64,000 bases of DNA from Bradyrhizobium betae. Lineage in GTDB: Bacteria; Pseudomonadota; Alphaproteobacteria; Rhizobiales; Xanthobacteraceae. This document shows, one piece after another, positions 24,176-32,829 of this stretch. The notes under the pieces were generated by a model. The model was not told the origin of the DNA. It made no database searches and worked only from the letters and a program-made list of their open reading frames with translations. Location of the stretch: contig NZ_CP044543.1 in assembly GCF_008932115.1 (NCBI RefSeq), forward strand, positions 5,648,501-5,712,500. Direction: 5' to 3'. The position numbers were made by a program, and so were the translations under genes. The stretch's first letter is position 1, and each line of letters opens with the position of its first letter.

Positions 24176-24574
24176 TCAGGCCTGCTGCGACGTCACGAGG
24201 CGCGCATCCCCATAAAGCCTGGACCAGCTCAATATTTCCTTAAACGCCGGCAGCAGGCCGTAGGCCGCATCGGTCAGCTCGTACGCGACCTGCAACGGCC
24301 TCGAAGCGAGGACCGTCCGCGACACCAGTCCGTCCTGCTCGAGCTCGCGCAGTTGCGTGGTCAGCATGTGCTGGGTGATGCCGCCGATCGATCGCCGCAA
24401 GGCACCGAACCGAACCGCGCCGTTCATCAGCGCAAACAGGATCTCCAGTTTCCACTTGCCGCCGAGCGCGTGGATGGCGCGCTTGAAGTCGGCGAGCAGG
24501 GCGGGGTCGGGGCTGCAATCGCAGTCGCCGTCGCAAATGCTGGTCAGGTTTTCCATACCGGTCTCGAAATCCAT
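24176..24574 (-). CDS. Second HxlR-family regulator
   Basis: 132 residues from ATG 24574, preceded by GGGGACAAG. It has a cysteine cluster near the N-terminus (CDGDCDC) and then the HxlR winged helix (ALGGKWKLEILFALMNGAVR, RRSIGGITQHMLTTQLRELE). Three cysteines in a CxxxCxC run could bind metal or sense redox state. It is divergent from an extended SDR gene. An internal ATG at 24556 is an alternative start. Confidence 0.83.
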   Translation of the reverse strand: MDFETGMENLTSICDGDCDCSPDPALLADFKRAIHALGGKWKLEILFALMNGAVRFGALRRSIGGITQHMLTTQLRELEQDGLVSRTVLASRPLQVAYELTDAAYGLLPAFKEILSWSRLYGDARLVTSQQA

Positions 24575-24668
24575 TCTACTTGTCCCCCGGGAGATAGTGA
24601 CCAGATGCGGCCTTGAGCAGGGCCGGCGGAACCCATTCGCCTGGCCGCACACCGAAGGGGAATTGGCA

Positions 24669-25697
24669 ATGAGCACCGTTCTGGTCACCGGCGGGTCCGG
24701 CTTCGTCGGCAGCCATGTCGTCCTGCAACTTCTGGCCGCCGGCCACGGGGTGCGGACGACGGTGCGCCGGCCGGACCGGCGAGACGACGTGCTGACGATG
24801 CTGCGCGAGGGCGGGGCGATTTCGCCGGAGAGCCTGTCCTTCCTGATCGCCGACCTTACCAGGGACGAGGGTTGGCGCGAGGCGGTCTCGGGTTGCGACT
24901 ACGTGCTGCATGTCGCCTCGCCCCTGTCGACCAGCGTTCCCAGGGACGAGAACGAGATGATCATCCCGGCGCGTGACGGCACGCTGCGGGTGCTGCGCGC
25001 CGCGCGGGATGCCGGCGTCAGGCGGGTCGTCATCACCTCGTCGCTGGGCGCGATCGGCTACGGCCATCCGCCGCGCGAAAAGCCGTTCGACGAGACCGAC
25101 TGGACCAATCTCGAAGGCGCCGACGTGCAGCCCTACATCAAATCCAAGACTTTGGCGGAGCGGGCGGCCTGGGATTTCCTCGCGCACGAGGGCGGCGGGC
25201 TGGAACTGTCGGTGGTCAATCCCGCCGGCATTTTCGGTCCGGTGCTGGGGCCGGACTTCTCCGGCTCGATCGAGATCGTCAAATCGCTGCTCGACGGCGC
25301 CGTGCCGGCGGTGCCGCGGGTCTATTTCGGCGTGGTCGACGTGCGCGACGTCGCCGATCTGCATCTGCGGGCGATGATTGCGCCCGAGGCGAAAGGCGAG
25401 CGCTTCATCGCGGTCGCCGGCGAGACGATGTCGATCCTCGACATCGCCAGGGTCTTGCGGCGGGAACTCGGCCCGGCCGCACGCCGGGTTCCGCGGCTCC
25501 AGGCCCCGGACTGGCTGGTGCGGCTGGCCGCCAACCGGATTCCGCTGCTGCGTGCGGTGGTGCCGATGCTTGGCAGGGTGCGGCATTCCACCAGCGCCAA
25601 GGCGAGGTCGCTGCTCGGCTGGCAGGCCCGCTCCAATGACGAGGCGATCCTGGCGACGGCCGAGAGCCTGATCCGTCTTGGTCTCGTCAAGGCGTGA
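24669..25697 (+). CDS. Extended SDR, dihydroflavonol/cinnamoyl-CoA reductase-like
   Basis: 342 residues from ATG 24669. N-terminal NADP-binding GGSGFVGSHV, then ITSSLGAIGYG with the catalytic serine and PYIKSKTLAE with the Tyr-x-x-x-Lys pair. VVNPAGIFGPVLGPDFSGS is typical of the dihydroflavonol 4-reductase branch. It should reduce an aldehyde or ketone with NADPH; substrate unknown. The divergent HxlR regulator is the likely controller. Confidence 0.8.
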   Translation: MSTVLVTGGSGFVGSHVVLQLLAAGHGVRTTVRRPDRRDDVLTMLREGGAISPESLSFLIADLTRDEGWREAVSGCDYVLHVASPLSTSVPRDENEMIIPARDGTLRVLRAARDAGVRRVVITSSLGAIGYGHPPREKPFDETDWTNLEGADVQPYIKSKTLAERAAWDFLAHEGGGLELSVVNPAGIFGPVLGPDFSGSIEIVKSLLDGAVPAVPRVYFGVVDVRDVADLHLRAMIAPEAKGERFIAVAGETMSILDIARVLRRELGPAARRVPRLQAPDWLVRLAANRIPLLRAVVPMLGRVRHSTSAKARSLLGWQARSNDEAILATAESLIRLGLVKA

Positions 25698-25775
25698 GGC
25701 CGCCCCGTCCTTGTCACGCCCCGGCGGGGGTGCTGAAGTGCCGTCCTCGATTGTGTTGCGTGGGAGGCGGCGCCG

Positions 25776-26555
25776 ATGGACAAGATTCTCAAAGCCGCAA
25801 AGGCGATCGCGCTGGCGCGGCGCAACCACGCGCCGCTTGCCGCGCTTGAGGTTCCTCCCGCCGACGAGGACGAAGGCTACGAAGTCCAGCGCGCGCTGCA
25901 CGATCTGCTGCTGCCGCATGCCGGGCCGCTGGTCGGCTACAAGATCGGCTGCACCAGTGCGGTGATGCAGGACTATATCGGCATTCCGCATCCCTGCGGC
26001 GGCGGCGTGTTCCAGAAGGGCGTGCACGACAGCGGCGTCAAGCTCGCGGCCTCCGATTACGTGCGTGTCGGTGTCGAATGCGAGATCGTGGTGCGGCTGA
26101 AGCGCGACCTTGCCGCCGGCGAGGCGCCGTTCACGGCCGAATGGGTCGGTGAAGCCGTCGAGGCCTATCATCCCGCGATCGAGATCGTCGACGACCGCTA
26201 CGTGAAGTGGGAGACGATGGGCGCGCCGACGCTGATCGCCGACGATTTCTTCGCCGCCGGCTGCGTGCTGGGGCCGTCCGTGCCGCGCTCGTCGGTGCCG
26301 GACCTGAAATCGGTCAAGGGCCGCGCCATCGTCAACGGCGAGGAGGTCAGCCACGGCACCGGCGCCGACGTGCTCGGCCATCCCCACAATGCACTCGCCT
26401 GGCTCGCCAACCATCTCGCCGCCGAGGGCAAGGGCCTGCACGCGGGACAGCTCGTGCTGACAGGGAGCCTCGTCAAGACGCTGTGGCTGAAGGCCGGCGA
26501 CAAGGTGCGCATGGAACTGGACGGGTTGGGCGTGGTGGAGGCGGAGTTTACGTGA
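25776..26555 (+). CDS. 2-keto-4-pentenoate hydratase family protein
   Basis: 259 residues of the fumarylacetoacetase/hydratase fold. VGYKIGCTSAVMQDYIGIP and VECEIVVRLKRDL carry the glycine-rich loop and the metal-binding glutamates, and VLTGSLVKTLWLKAGDKVR closes the fold. Relatives hydrate 2-hydroxypentadienoate or decarboxylate 4-oxalocrotonate in aromatic meta-cleavage. No other meta-pathway gene is adjacent, so the substrate is open. Confidence 0.8.
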   Translation: MDKILKAAKAIALARRNHAPLAALEVPPADEDEGYEVQRALHDLLLPHAGPLVGYKIGCTSAVMQDYIGIPHPCGGGVFQKGVHDSGVKLAASDYVRVGVECEIVVRLKRDLAAGEAPFTAEWVGEAVEAYHPAIEIVDDRYVKWETMGAPTLIADDFFAAGCVLGPSVPRSSVPDLKSVKGRAIVNGEEVSHGTGADVLGHPHNALAWLANHLAAEGKGLHAGQLVLTGSLVKTLWLKAGDKVRMELDGLGVVEAEFT

Positions 26556-26566
26556 AGTCGCTCCGT

Positions 26567-26646
26567 CGTCATTGCGAGCGCAGCGAAGCAATCCAGACTG
26601 CCTCCGCGGAAAGACTCTGGATTGCTGCGCTGCGCTCGCAATGACG
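26567..26646. repeat. Intergenic palindromic repeat, family B, copy 1
   Basis: Long inverted repeat CGTCATTGCGAGCGCAGCGA ... GCGCTCGCAATGACG around a short variable centre. A second copy lies at 49137-49217. Confidence 0.85.
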
Positions 26647-26677
26647 GAGTGTGGAGCAACGTCTTCGCAAAATAGAT

Positions 26678-26710
26678 GCGGCCCTCGCCAGGGGAGCTAG
26701 CGAGGGCCGC
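26678..26710 (-). terminator. Terminator of the flgF-flgG-flgA-flgH operon
   Basis: Eleven-base stem (26678-26688 and 26700-26710). Read on the minus strand it is followed by ATCTATTTT. Confidence 0.75.
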
Positions 26711-26769
26711 GTCGTACATCGTCGTTCGCGCCTAGGTTCGCGAGCACGATGTGGGAGCTCGGGAGAAAC

Positions 26770-27537
26770 TTAGAAGGGCAGCAGCACGTCCATGACTTGC
26801 TGGCCGTAGCGCGGCTGTTGCACGTCCGTGATCTGGCCGCGGCCGCCATAGGCGATGCGGGCCTGCGCGATCTTGCTGGAATCGATGGTGTTGTCGCTCT
26901 GGATGTCCTCGGGGCGGACGATGCCGGCGACCACGAGCTCGCGGATCTCGTAATTGACGCGGATCTCCTGCTTGCCCTCGACCACGAGGTTGCCGTTCGG
27001 CAGCACCTGCGTGACCACCGCGGCGACGTTGGTCTGCAAGGCTTCCGTACGATTGACCGAGCCCTTGCCGTCGCTGGAGGCGCTGGAATCGGCGGTGAGG
27101 ATGCGGCCGGGCAGCACCTTCTGCGCCTGCACGCCGAGCGTCTTGCCTCCGATGAAGTCGGTGATCCCCGAGTCTTCCTTGTTGGTGCGGCTGCGCTGGG
27201 TCTCGTTGGCGATGTTGGCCTTGTCGGTGATGTTCACGGTCACGGTCAGGAGGTCGCCGACATGGGTCGCGCGCTGGTCCTTGAAGAAGGCGCGGCTGCC
27301 GTTGCGCCACAGCGAGTTCGGATTGTAGGAGGCGACTTCCGGCTTCGGCATCGGCATCTGCACCGGCTTGTAGCCGGGCTGCGTCGTCGGATTGTCGATC
27401 GTCGACAATTTCGGTTGTTCGCCGATCTGTGACAGGCGGTCGATCGAGGAGCAGCCGCTCGCCAGCGCGCAGGTTGCCAGCAGCAGGGCAGAGATCGCGA
27501 TGCGACGAAGACGGGAAGCCGAACTGAACCTGGACAT
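26770..27537 (-). CDS. flgH: Flagellar L-ring lipoprotein FlgH
   Basis: 255 residues. A signal peptide with lipobox ALASGC places the modified cysteine at residue 29. The core (SLWRNGSRAFFKDQRATHVG, LLTVTVNITDKANIANETQ) and the end RYGQQVMDVLLPF match FlgH, which builds the outer-membrane L ring. Last gene of the leftward operon, three bases after flgA. Confidence 0.96.
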   Translation of the reverse strand: MSRFSSASRLRRIAISALLLATCALASGCSSIDRLSQIGEQPKLSTIDNPTTQPGYKPVQMPMPKPEVASYNPNSLWRNGSRAFFKDQRATHVGDLLTVTVNITDKANIANETQRSRTNKEDSGITDFIGGKTLGVQAQKVLPGRILTADSSASSDGKGSVNRTEALQTNVAAVVTQVLPNGNLVVEGKQEIRVNYEIRELVVAGIVRPEDIQSDNTIDSSKIAQARIAYGGRGQITDVQQPRYGQQVMDVLLPF

Positions 27538-27540
27538 GAC

Positions 27541-28686
27541 TTACTCTGACTTGGCTGGAGCTTGCGAGACGCGAACTTGCGGGATCTGGGCCTGTGCGAC
27601 TTGCGCTTGGGACGCCGGGGCCTGGACCAGGTTGCGGAGGAGGGCCGCGGTATCGACGGGGGCGGGCGCTTCGTCGCGCTTGAGCGACGAGCTCTGCTCG
27701 ACCGCGGCCGGCATCGGCGCGGACTGGCTGGCGCCCTGGACCGTGACCTGGCCGCGGCCGGTGACCGTTCCGGTCAGCGTCCGCTTGGTCTGCAGGTTGA
27801 GGACGCTCACGGTGTCGCCCTCGGTGCCGCTCTCGAGCGCCTTGCCGCGGGTGGTGAGGTAGATCCCGGGGACCTGGTAGATCACGGTGACGCTCTGGTC
27901 GCGCGACACGAAGTCGGGCTTGACGATGTCGGCGACGCGGATCGGCGTGCCCGCCCGCATCGGCCGGCGCAGCTGCATGCCGACGGTGCGGTCGCGCGAG
28001 GCGGCCTCGCCGGTGACTTCGGCCTTCGGCCGGCGCTCCAGCGCGACGTCGGAGGATTTCAGCAGGTCGGCGCGGTCGATGTCGCGCGTCAGCACGGCCA
28101 CTTCCACCGTCTCGATCGCGTTGCCGGTGAAGCGCAGCTTGGTCGGCGCCGGATTGTTGTCGTTGACGATCTCGAAGGCGACGTCGAAGCGGCCGCTGCG
28201 GGCGTCGTAGCGGGTCGCGACCGGCTGCAGCGCGCCGCTGTTGGAGGCGTCCAGCCGCATGTCGGAGATGCCGCGGTCGAAGGTGACGGTGATGTTGGCG
28301 GCATCGCCAAGGCCGAAGCGGCGCTCCAGCGCGGCGGCCACGGCGTTTTCGAGGTCCTTGTTGACGAGCGTGCGGGCGAGGCGGGTGACCTGGACTTCCT
28401 TGATGTCGCCGGTCATCACGCCAATCACCTGTTTTCCGCGCAGCACCGACAGCACCTGCGCGACCGGCAGCGCGCCGGTGGTGCCGAGATCGGGCGAACG
28501 GTAGACCGGGATCAGCGCGGCCGAGCCGGCGTTGTCGATGAGATCGCCGACCCGCACCACGTCCGAGGTGACGGTGACGCTGGCGCGCAGCGTCGGTGCC
28601 GCGATGAAATCGTCGGCGGCCCGCGCCGGCAGCGCCAGCGCGAGGAGGACGGAGATCGTGACAAGGGTGGCGCGGATCATCGTCAT
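27541..28686 (-). CDS. flgA: P-ring assembly chaperone FlgA
   Basis: 381 residues with a Sec signal peptide (ATLVTISVLLALALPARAAD) and two SAF-type beta-clip regions. The last (IVKPDFVSRDQSVTVIYQVP, VLNLQTKRTLTGTVTGRGQV) is the conserved FlgA core. The protein is longer than enterobacterial FlgA because of an N-terminal extra domain and an Ala/Gln-rich tail, common in this group. It assists P-ring formation by FlgI in the periplasm. A second ATG two codons in is an alternative start. Confidence 0.93.
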   Translation of the reverse strand: MTMIRATLVTISVLLALALPARAADDFIAAPTLRASVTVTSDVVRVGDLIDNAGSAALIPVYRSPDLGTTGALPVAQVLSVLRGKQVIGVMTGDIKEVQVTRLARTLVNKDLENAVAAALERRFGLGDAANITVTFDRGISDMRLDASNSGALQPVATRYDARSGRFDVAFEIVNDNNPAPTKLRFTGNAIETVEVAVLTRDIDRADLLKSSDVALERRPKAEVTGEAASRDRTVGMQLRRPMRAGTPIRVADIVKPDFVSRDQSVTVIYQVPGIYLTTRGKALESGTEGDTVSVLNLQTKRTLTGTVTGRGQVTVQGASQSAPMPAAVEQSSSLKRDEAPAPVDTAALLRNLVQAPASQAQVAQAQIPQVRVSQAPAKSE

Positions 28687-28702
28687 TGCTTCAGTCCTGG
28701 CC

Positions 28703-29491
28703 TCAGCGGAACAGCGCCGTGGTCGATTGCATCATCTGGTCGGCGGCGCTGATGACCTTGGCGTTCATCTCGTAGGCGCGCTGCGCGGCGATCAGGTCGC
28801 TCATCTCCGAGACGACGTCGACATTGGCCTGTTCCAGGCTGCCCTGGGTGAGCTTGCCGTAGCCTTCGGAGTTCGCGGTGCCGTCCTGCGGCGCGCCGGA
28901 GGCCGGCGTTTCGGTGAACAGGTTGCTGCCGACCGGCTGCAGGCCCGCCTTGTTGATGAAACGGGTCACGCCGATCTGGCCGATGATCGAGGAGGTCGAC
29001 GAGCCCGGCAGCGTCACCGAGACCTGGCCCTGCTCGCTCACGGCGATGCCCGAGGCGTTGTTCGGGATGGTGATGGTCGGCTGCACCGGGTTGCCCTGCG
29101 CGGTGACGACGCGGCCCTGATTGTCCATCTGGAAGGTGCCGTCGCGGGTGTACTGGTAGGTGCCGTCGGGCATCAGGATCTTGAAGAAGCCTTCGCCCGA
29201 GATCGCGAGATCGAGGTCGTTGCCGGTTTGCGACAGCGTGCCCTGCGTCATGCTGCGCGGCGTGCCGACGGTCTTGACGCCGCCGCCGACGTCGACGCCG
29301 ACAGGCAGGATGGTGCCCTGATCCGAGGCCTGCGCGCCGACGCGGCGGACGTGTTCGTAGATCAGATCCTGGAACGCTGCCGTCTGCTTCTTGAAGCCGG
29401 TGGTGCGCAGGTTGGCGATGTTGTTGGAGATGACCTGGACGTTGAGTTCCTGGGCCGCCATTCCGGTCGCAGCGGTGTGGAGCGCTTGCAT
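28703..29491 (-). CDS. flgG: Distal rod protein FlgG
   Basis: 262 residues starting MQALHTAATGMAAQELNVQV, with the rod signature NNIANLRTTGFKKQ and the C-terminal helix ending QTTALFR. FlgG forms the distal rod that the P and L rings surround. It lies 17 bases after flgF and 16 before flgA. Confidence 0.97.
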   Translation of the reverse strand: MQALHTAATGMAAQELNVQVISNNIANLRTTGFKKQTAAFQDLIYEHVRRVGAQASDQGTILPVGVDVGGGVKTVGTPRSMTQGTLSQTGNDLDLAISGEGFFKILMPDGTYQYTRDGTFQMDNQGRVVTAQGNPVQPTITIPNNASGIAVSEQGQVSVTLPGSSTSSIIGQIGVTRFINKAGLQPVGSNLFTETPASGAPQDGTANSEGYGKLTQGSLEQANVDVVSEMSDLIAAQRAYEMNAKVISAADQMMQSTTALFR

Positions 29492-29508
29492 GTCAGTAAT
29501 CCCTTACA

Positions 29509-30270
29509 TCAGGCCGGAACGTCGGCGAGCTTCTCGATCGCCGATTTGTGGAGGTCGCTCTGCTGCTGGAGCAGATTGGCGATCGCGGTGTAGCTGCGCA
29601 TGACTTCGACCATGCGGCTCATCTCGCCGACCGAGTTGACGTTCGATTTCTCGATGTAGCCCTGGCGGACCACGGACTTGGCGTCGGCCTGGATGACGGC
29701 GGAGCCGGCGTCATAGAGGTTGGCGCCGAGCTTGGTCAGCTTGGCCGGATCGTCGAACGAGGCCATGCGGATCTTGCCGCGGATCGAGTCGGTCCTGGCC
29801 GTGCCCTCGAGCACGGTGACGGTGCCGTCGGGGGCGACGTTGATGTCATGGTCGGTCGGCTGGAAGGTGATCGGGCCGCCGGTGCCGAGCACGAGGTTGC
29901 CGTCGGAGGTGACGAGCTGGCCGGTGCTGTTGAGCGAGAACTTGCCGTCGCGGGTGTAGCGCTCGCCGCCATTGGCCTGCACCGCGAAAAACGCGTTGCC
30001 GTCGATCGCCATGTCGAGCGGATTGTTGGTCGGCTCCATCGGCCCCTGGCCGACGTCGCGGAAGGTGCCGCGGTCCTGCACATAGGAGACCTTGCGGTCG
30101 GAGGCGATGAAATTGTCCTCACGCGCGTTCGAATTGAGGAATTCCTCGAACAGCGAATGGTCGGCCTTGAAGCCGTTGGTGTTGGCATTGGCGACGTTGT
30201 TGGCGACGACATCCATCTGCCGTTCCAACGTCATCTGCCGCGACAAGCCGATCAGAAGCGCGTTCTGCAT
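29509..30270 (-). CDS. flgF: Proximal rod protein FlgF
   Basis: 253 residues from ATG 30270, preceded by AGGGGAGA; the reading frame extends 14 codons further but without a better start. It has the rod signature NNVANANTNGFKADH and a C-terminal EKSNVNSVGEMSRMVEVMRS segment. First gene of flgF-flgG-flgA-flgH. Confidence 0.96.
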   Translation of the reverse strand: MQNALLIGLSRQMTLERQMDVVANNVANANTNGFKADHSLFEEFLNSNAREDNFIASDRKVSYVQDRGTFRDVGQGPMEPTNNPLDMAIDGNAFFAVQANGGERYTRDGKFSLNSTGQLVTSDGNLVLGTGGPITFQPTDHDINVAPDGTVTVLEGTARTDSIRGKIRMASFDDPAKLTKLGANLYDAGSAVIQADAKSVVRQGYIEKSNVNSVGEMSRMVEVMRSYTAIANLLQQQSDLHKSAIEKLADVPA

Positions 30271-30651
30271 CGGAAATCTCCCCTGAGTGAGCCTGCCACC
30301 TCGCTCTCCCAAGCGCCTTGGCCGACCCCGTGAACGAGACTGTCAGGTTCTCCCAAACCCTCCGGTCTCATCCCTCTCTCAGCGAAAGCCGTGCCAACGT
30401 GGGAAGTTGTGTAATTTCAATTGGTTGTTGATTTTTCGAGGGCGCGGGAAGCCGGCAGAAAGGTTCTGTTAGCCATGTTTGCCCGGCAGATTTTTCCTAG
30501 TGGAGGCCCGATCGAAAGGTTCCGTTAACCATTATTACCGTAGCGTTTGCGAGCAAGAGGAGCGCATCGCGCCGGGGCATTTGTATCGCGTCATTGTCTG
30601 CAGGAGGCTTCGCTCTTTCGATCCGTTTAAGATGAGCGAGCCTGATCGACC
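30271..30651. promoter_or_regulatory. Divergent control region of flgF and fliL
   Basis: 381 bases without a gene. It holds the sigma-54-type promoter of flgF at 30381-30397 and TTAACCAT, a CtrA half-site, at 30525-30532 (124 bases before fliL). The upstream half of that site is not conserved. No further structure was recognised. Confidence 0.5.
30381..30397 (-). promoter_or_regulatory. Sigma-54-type promoter of the flgF operon
   Basis: On the minus strand TTGGCACGGCTTTCGCT: TTGGCAC, five bases, TCGCT, near the -24/-12 consensus and 111 bases before the flgF ATG. It resembles the flgI promoter. Confidence 0.68.
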
Positions 30652-31152
30652 ATGGCAGAGAATGAAGCGGAAGGCGGCGCAGCCGCCGAAGGCGCGGAAG
30701 CCGCTGCCCCCAAGAGCAAGTTCAAGCTGATCCTGATCGTCGTCGGCGCACTCGTCCTGCTCGGGGGCGGCGCTGCGACCTGGTTCCTGTTCTTCCGCCA
30801 TGGCGAGGACGAGCATCACGCCGAGGCGGCGCCGCCACCGAAGCCCCCGGCCTTCGTCGAAGTGCCCGACATCATGGTCAACCTCGCCGGCGCGCCGGGT
30901 GAGCGCGTGCAATACCTGAAGCTGAAGGTCGTGCTGGAGCTGAAGGAAGAGAAACAGGTCGAGGTGATCAAGCCGACGATGCCGCGCATCACCGACATCT
31001 TCCAGACCTATGTGCGTGAATTGCGCTCGTCCGACCTCAACGGCTCCGCCGGCATCTTCCGCCTCAAGGAAGAGCTGACCAAGCGCGTCAACGCGGCGGT
31101 CGCGCCGGTCCAGGTCAGCGCGGTGCTGTTCAAGGAAGTCGTGATCCAGTGA
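30652..31152 (+). CDS. fliL: Basal-body-associated protein FliL
   Basis: 166 residues: an acidic, Ala-rich cytoplasmic start, one membrane helix (FKLILIVVGALVLLGGGAAT), then a periplasmic FliL domain ending VSAVLFKEVVIQ. FliL surrounds the stator and supports torque. First gene of fliL-fliM-DUF6468-like-motE-like. Confidence 0.94.
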   Translation: MAENEAEGGAAAEGAEAAAPKSKFKLILIVVGALVLLGGGAATWFLFFRHGEDEHHAEAAPPPKPPAFVEVPDIMVNLAGAPGERVQYLKLKVVLELKEEKQVEVIKPTMPRITDIFQTYVRELRSSDLNGSAGIFRLKEELTKRVNAAVAPVQVSAVLFKEVVIQ

Positions 31153-31171
31153 GCATGGTGGGCTAGGGATC

Positions 31172-32374
31172 ATGGCGGGCACCGACCAACCAGACCAGGA
31201 TGCAATTGCCGCCCAATGGGAGGCCTCGCTCGATTCCGAGGATCCCGCCGAGGCCGCGAAGGCTGCTGCCGAAAACGAACTATCCGAGACCATGGCCCTG
31301 CAATGGGCGGCCATGGTCGAGGACGGCAGCCGGGATCTCGGCACCGGCAAGAACTCCGGCGAGCGGGTGCTGTCGCAGGAGGAGATCGACAACCTCCTCG
31401 GTTTCACCGTCGGCGACGTCACGCTCGACGACCATTCCGGCATTCGCGCGATCATCGATTCGGCGATGGTCTCCTACGAGCGTCTGCCGATGCTCGAAAT
31501 CGTCTTCGATCGCCTGGTGCGGTTGCTGACGACGAGCCTGCGCAATTTCACCTCGGACAACGTCGAAGTCTCGCTCGACCGCATCACCTCGGTGCGCTTC
31601 GGCGACTACATGAACTCGATCCCGCTGCCAGCCGTGCTCACGGTGTTCAAGGCCGAGGAGTGGGAAAACTTCGGCATGGCGGTGGTCGATTCCAGCCTGA
31701 TCTACTCGATGATCGACGTGCTGCTTGGCGGCCGCCGCGGCTCGAGCCAGCTCCGCATCGAGGGCCGGCCCTACACCACGATCGAGACCGAGCTGGTGAA
31801 GCGGCTGGTCGAGGTGGTGCTGACCGACGCCGAGCAGGCGTTCCGGCCGCTGTCGCCGGTGACCTTCTCGATCGACCGGCTCGAGACCAATCCGCGTTTC
31901 GCCGCGATCAGCCGGCCCGCCAACGCCGCGATCCTGGTGCGCCTGCGCATCGACATGGAAGATCGCGGCGGCAATATCGAGCTGCTGCTGCCTTATGCGA
32001 CCATCGAGCCGATCCGGGGCGTCCTGCTCCAGATGTTCATGGGCGAGAAATTCGGCCGCGACACGGTCTGGGAGGGCCATTTCGCCACCGAGATCAACCA
32101 GGCCGAGATCGCGGTCGATGCCGTGCTCTACGAGGCCGATATCCCGCTCAAGCAGCTGATGCGGCTCAAGGTCGGCGACACCCTGCCGCTCGACATGCGC
32201 GCGGATGCCAACGTGACCGTGCGCTGCGGCGACGTCACCCTGACCGAGGGGCGGATGGGCCGGGTCGGCGATCGCGTCGCGATTCGGGTGACGAAACCCT
32301 TGCGCAAGCCAAGTACGACACTTGCCATGTTCGAGAAGGTCGACGAGCAGAACAAGATGATGGAGGCCCCATGA
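31172..32374 (+). CDS. fliM: Flagellar motor switch protein FliM
   Basis: 400 residues. The usual N-terminal CheY-binding-type motif LSQEEIDNLL is not at the start but at residues 67-76, behind an extension that contains two similar short segments, AAQWEAS and ALQWAAM. The central CheC-like domain (RAIIDSAMVSYERLPMLEIV) and C-terminal SpoA-type domain (LPLDMRADANVTVRCGDVTL) are complete. The stop overlaps the next start as ATGA. Confidence 0.95.
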   Translation: MAGTDQPDQDAIAAQWEASLDSEDPAEAAKAAAENELSETMALQWAAMVEDGSRDLGTGKNSGERVLSQEEIDNLLGFTVGDVTLDDHSGIRAIIDSAMVSYERLPMLEIVFDRLVRLLTTSLRNFTSDNVEVSLDRITSVRFGDYMNSIPLPAVLTVFKAEEWENFGMAVVDSSLIYSMIDVLLGGRRGSSQLRIEGRPYTTIETELVKRLVEVVLTDAEQAFRPLSPVTFSIDRLETNPRFAAISRPANAAILVRLRIDMEDRGGNIELLLPYATIEPIRGVLLQMFMGEKFGRDTVWEGHFATEINQAEIAVDAVLYEADIPLKQLMRLKVGDTLPLDMRADANVTVRCGDVTLTEGRMGRVGDRVAIRVTKPLRKPSTTLAMFEKVDEQNKMMEAP

Positions 32375-32820
32375 ACCACTCCCTGGGAATGGCGATCGAG
32401 ACGCTGGTGGCTATCCTGCTGATGCTGACGATCTTCTACTGCGTCATGCTCAACAAGCGGCTGACGCGGCTGAAGGCGGACGAGCATTCGCTGAAGGCGG
32501 TCATCGGCGAGCTGATCACGGCGACCGAGATCGCCGAGCGCGCGATCGGCGGGCTGAAGCTCGCGGTGCGCGACGTCAACGAGAACCTCGGCAGCCAGCT
32601 CGCGGCGGCGACCCAGATGTCGGACCAGCTCTACAAGCAGCTCGGCGAAGCCGACAACGTGGTGCGGCGCCTGTCCAAGATCGCGATCGCCGCGCGCCCC
32701 ATGACCGGTCCGGAAACGGTTGCCGCGCCCGTGGTCAAGCCATCCTCGGCGAAGGCGGTGGCGGCCGCGGCCGAAGCCTTCTCCGAGCGCCGACGATCCA
32801 ACGGCGGCCTTGCCGCATAA
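32371..32820 (+). CDS. DUF6468-like flagellar-locus membrane protein
   Basis: 149 residues from ATG 32371, overlapping fliM by four bases. One N-terminal membrane helix (AIETLVAILLMLTIFYCVML), then a basic segment and a long coiled-coil-like helix (ATEIAERAIGGLKLAVRDVN), ending in a disordered tail. The pattern fits the small membrane protein usually found between fliM and a MotE-like gene in alphaproteobacteria (DUF6468). Its precise role is not known to me. Confidence 0.65.
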   Translation: MNHSLGMAIETLVAILLMLTIFYCVMLNKRLTRLKADEHSLKAVIGELITATEIAERAIGGLKLAVRDVNENLGSQLAAATQMSDQLYKQLGEADNVVRRLSKIAIAARPMTGPETVAAPVVKPSSAKAVAAAAEAFSERRRSNGGLAA

Positions 32821-32829
32821 AGTCAGGGT

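Noticed and set aside
30525..30532. A full CtrA box before fliL
   Set aside because: Only the TTAACCAT half is present; the upstream TTAA is missing. It is described only as a half-site in the control-region entry.
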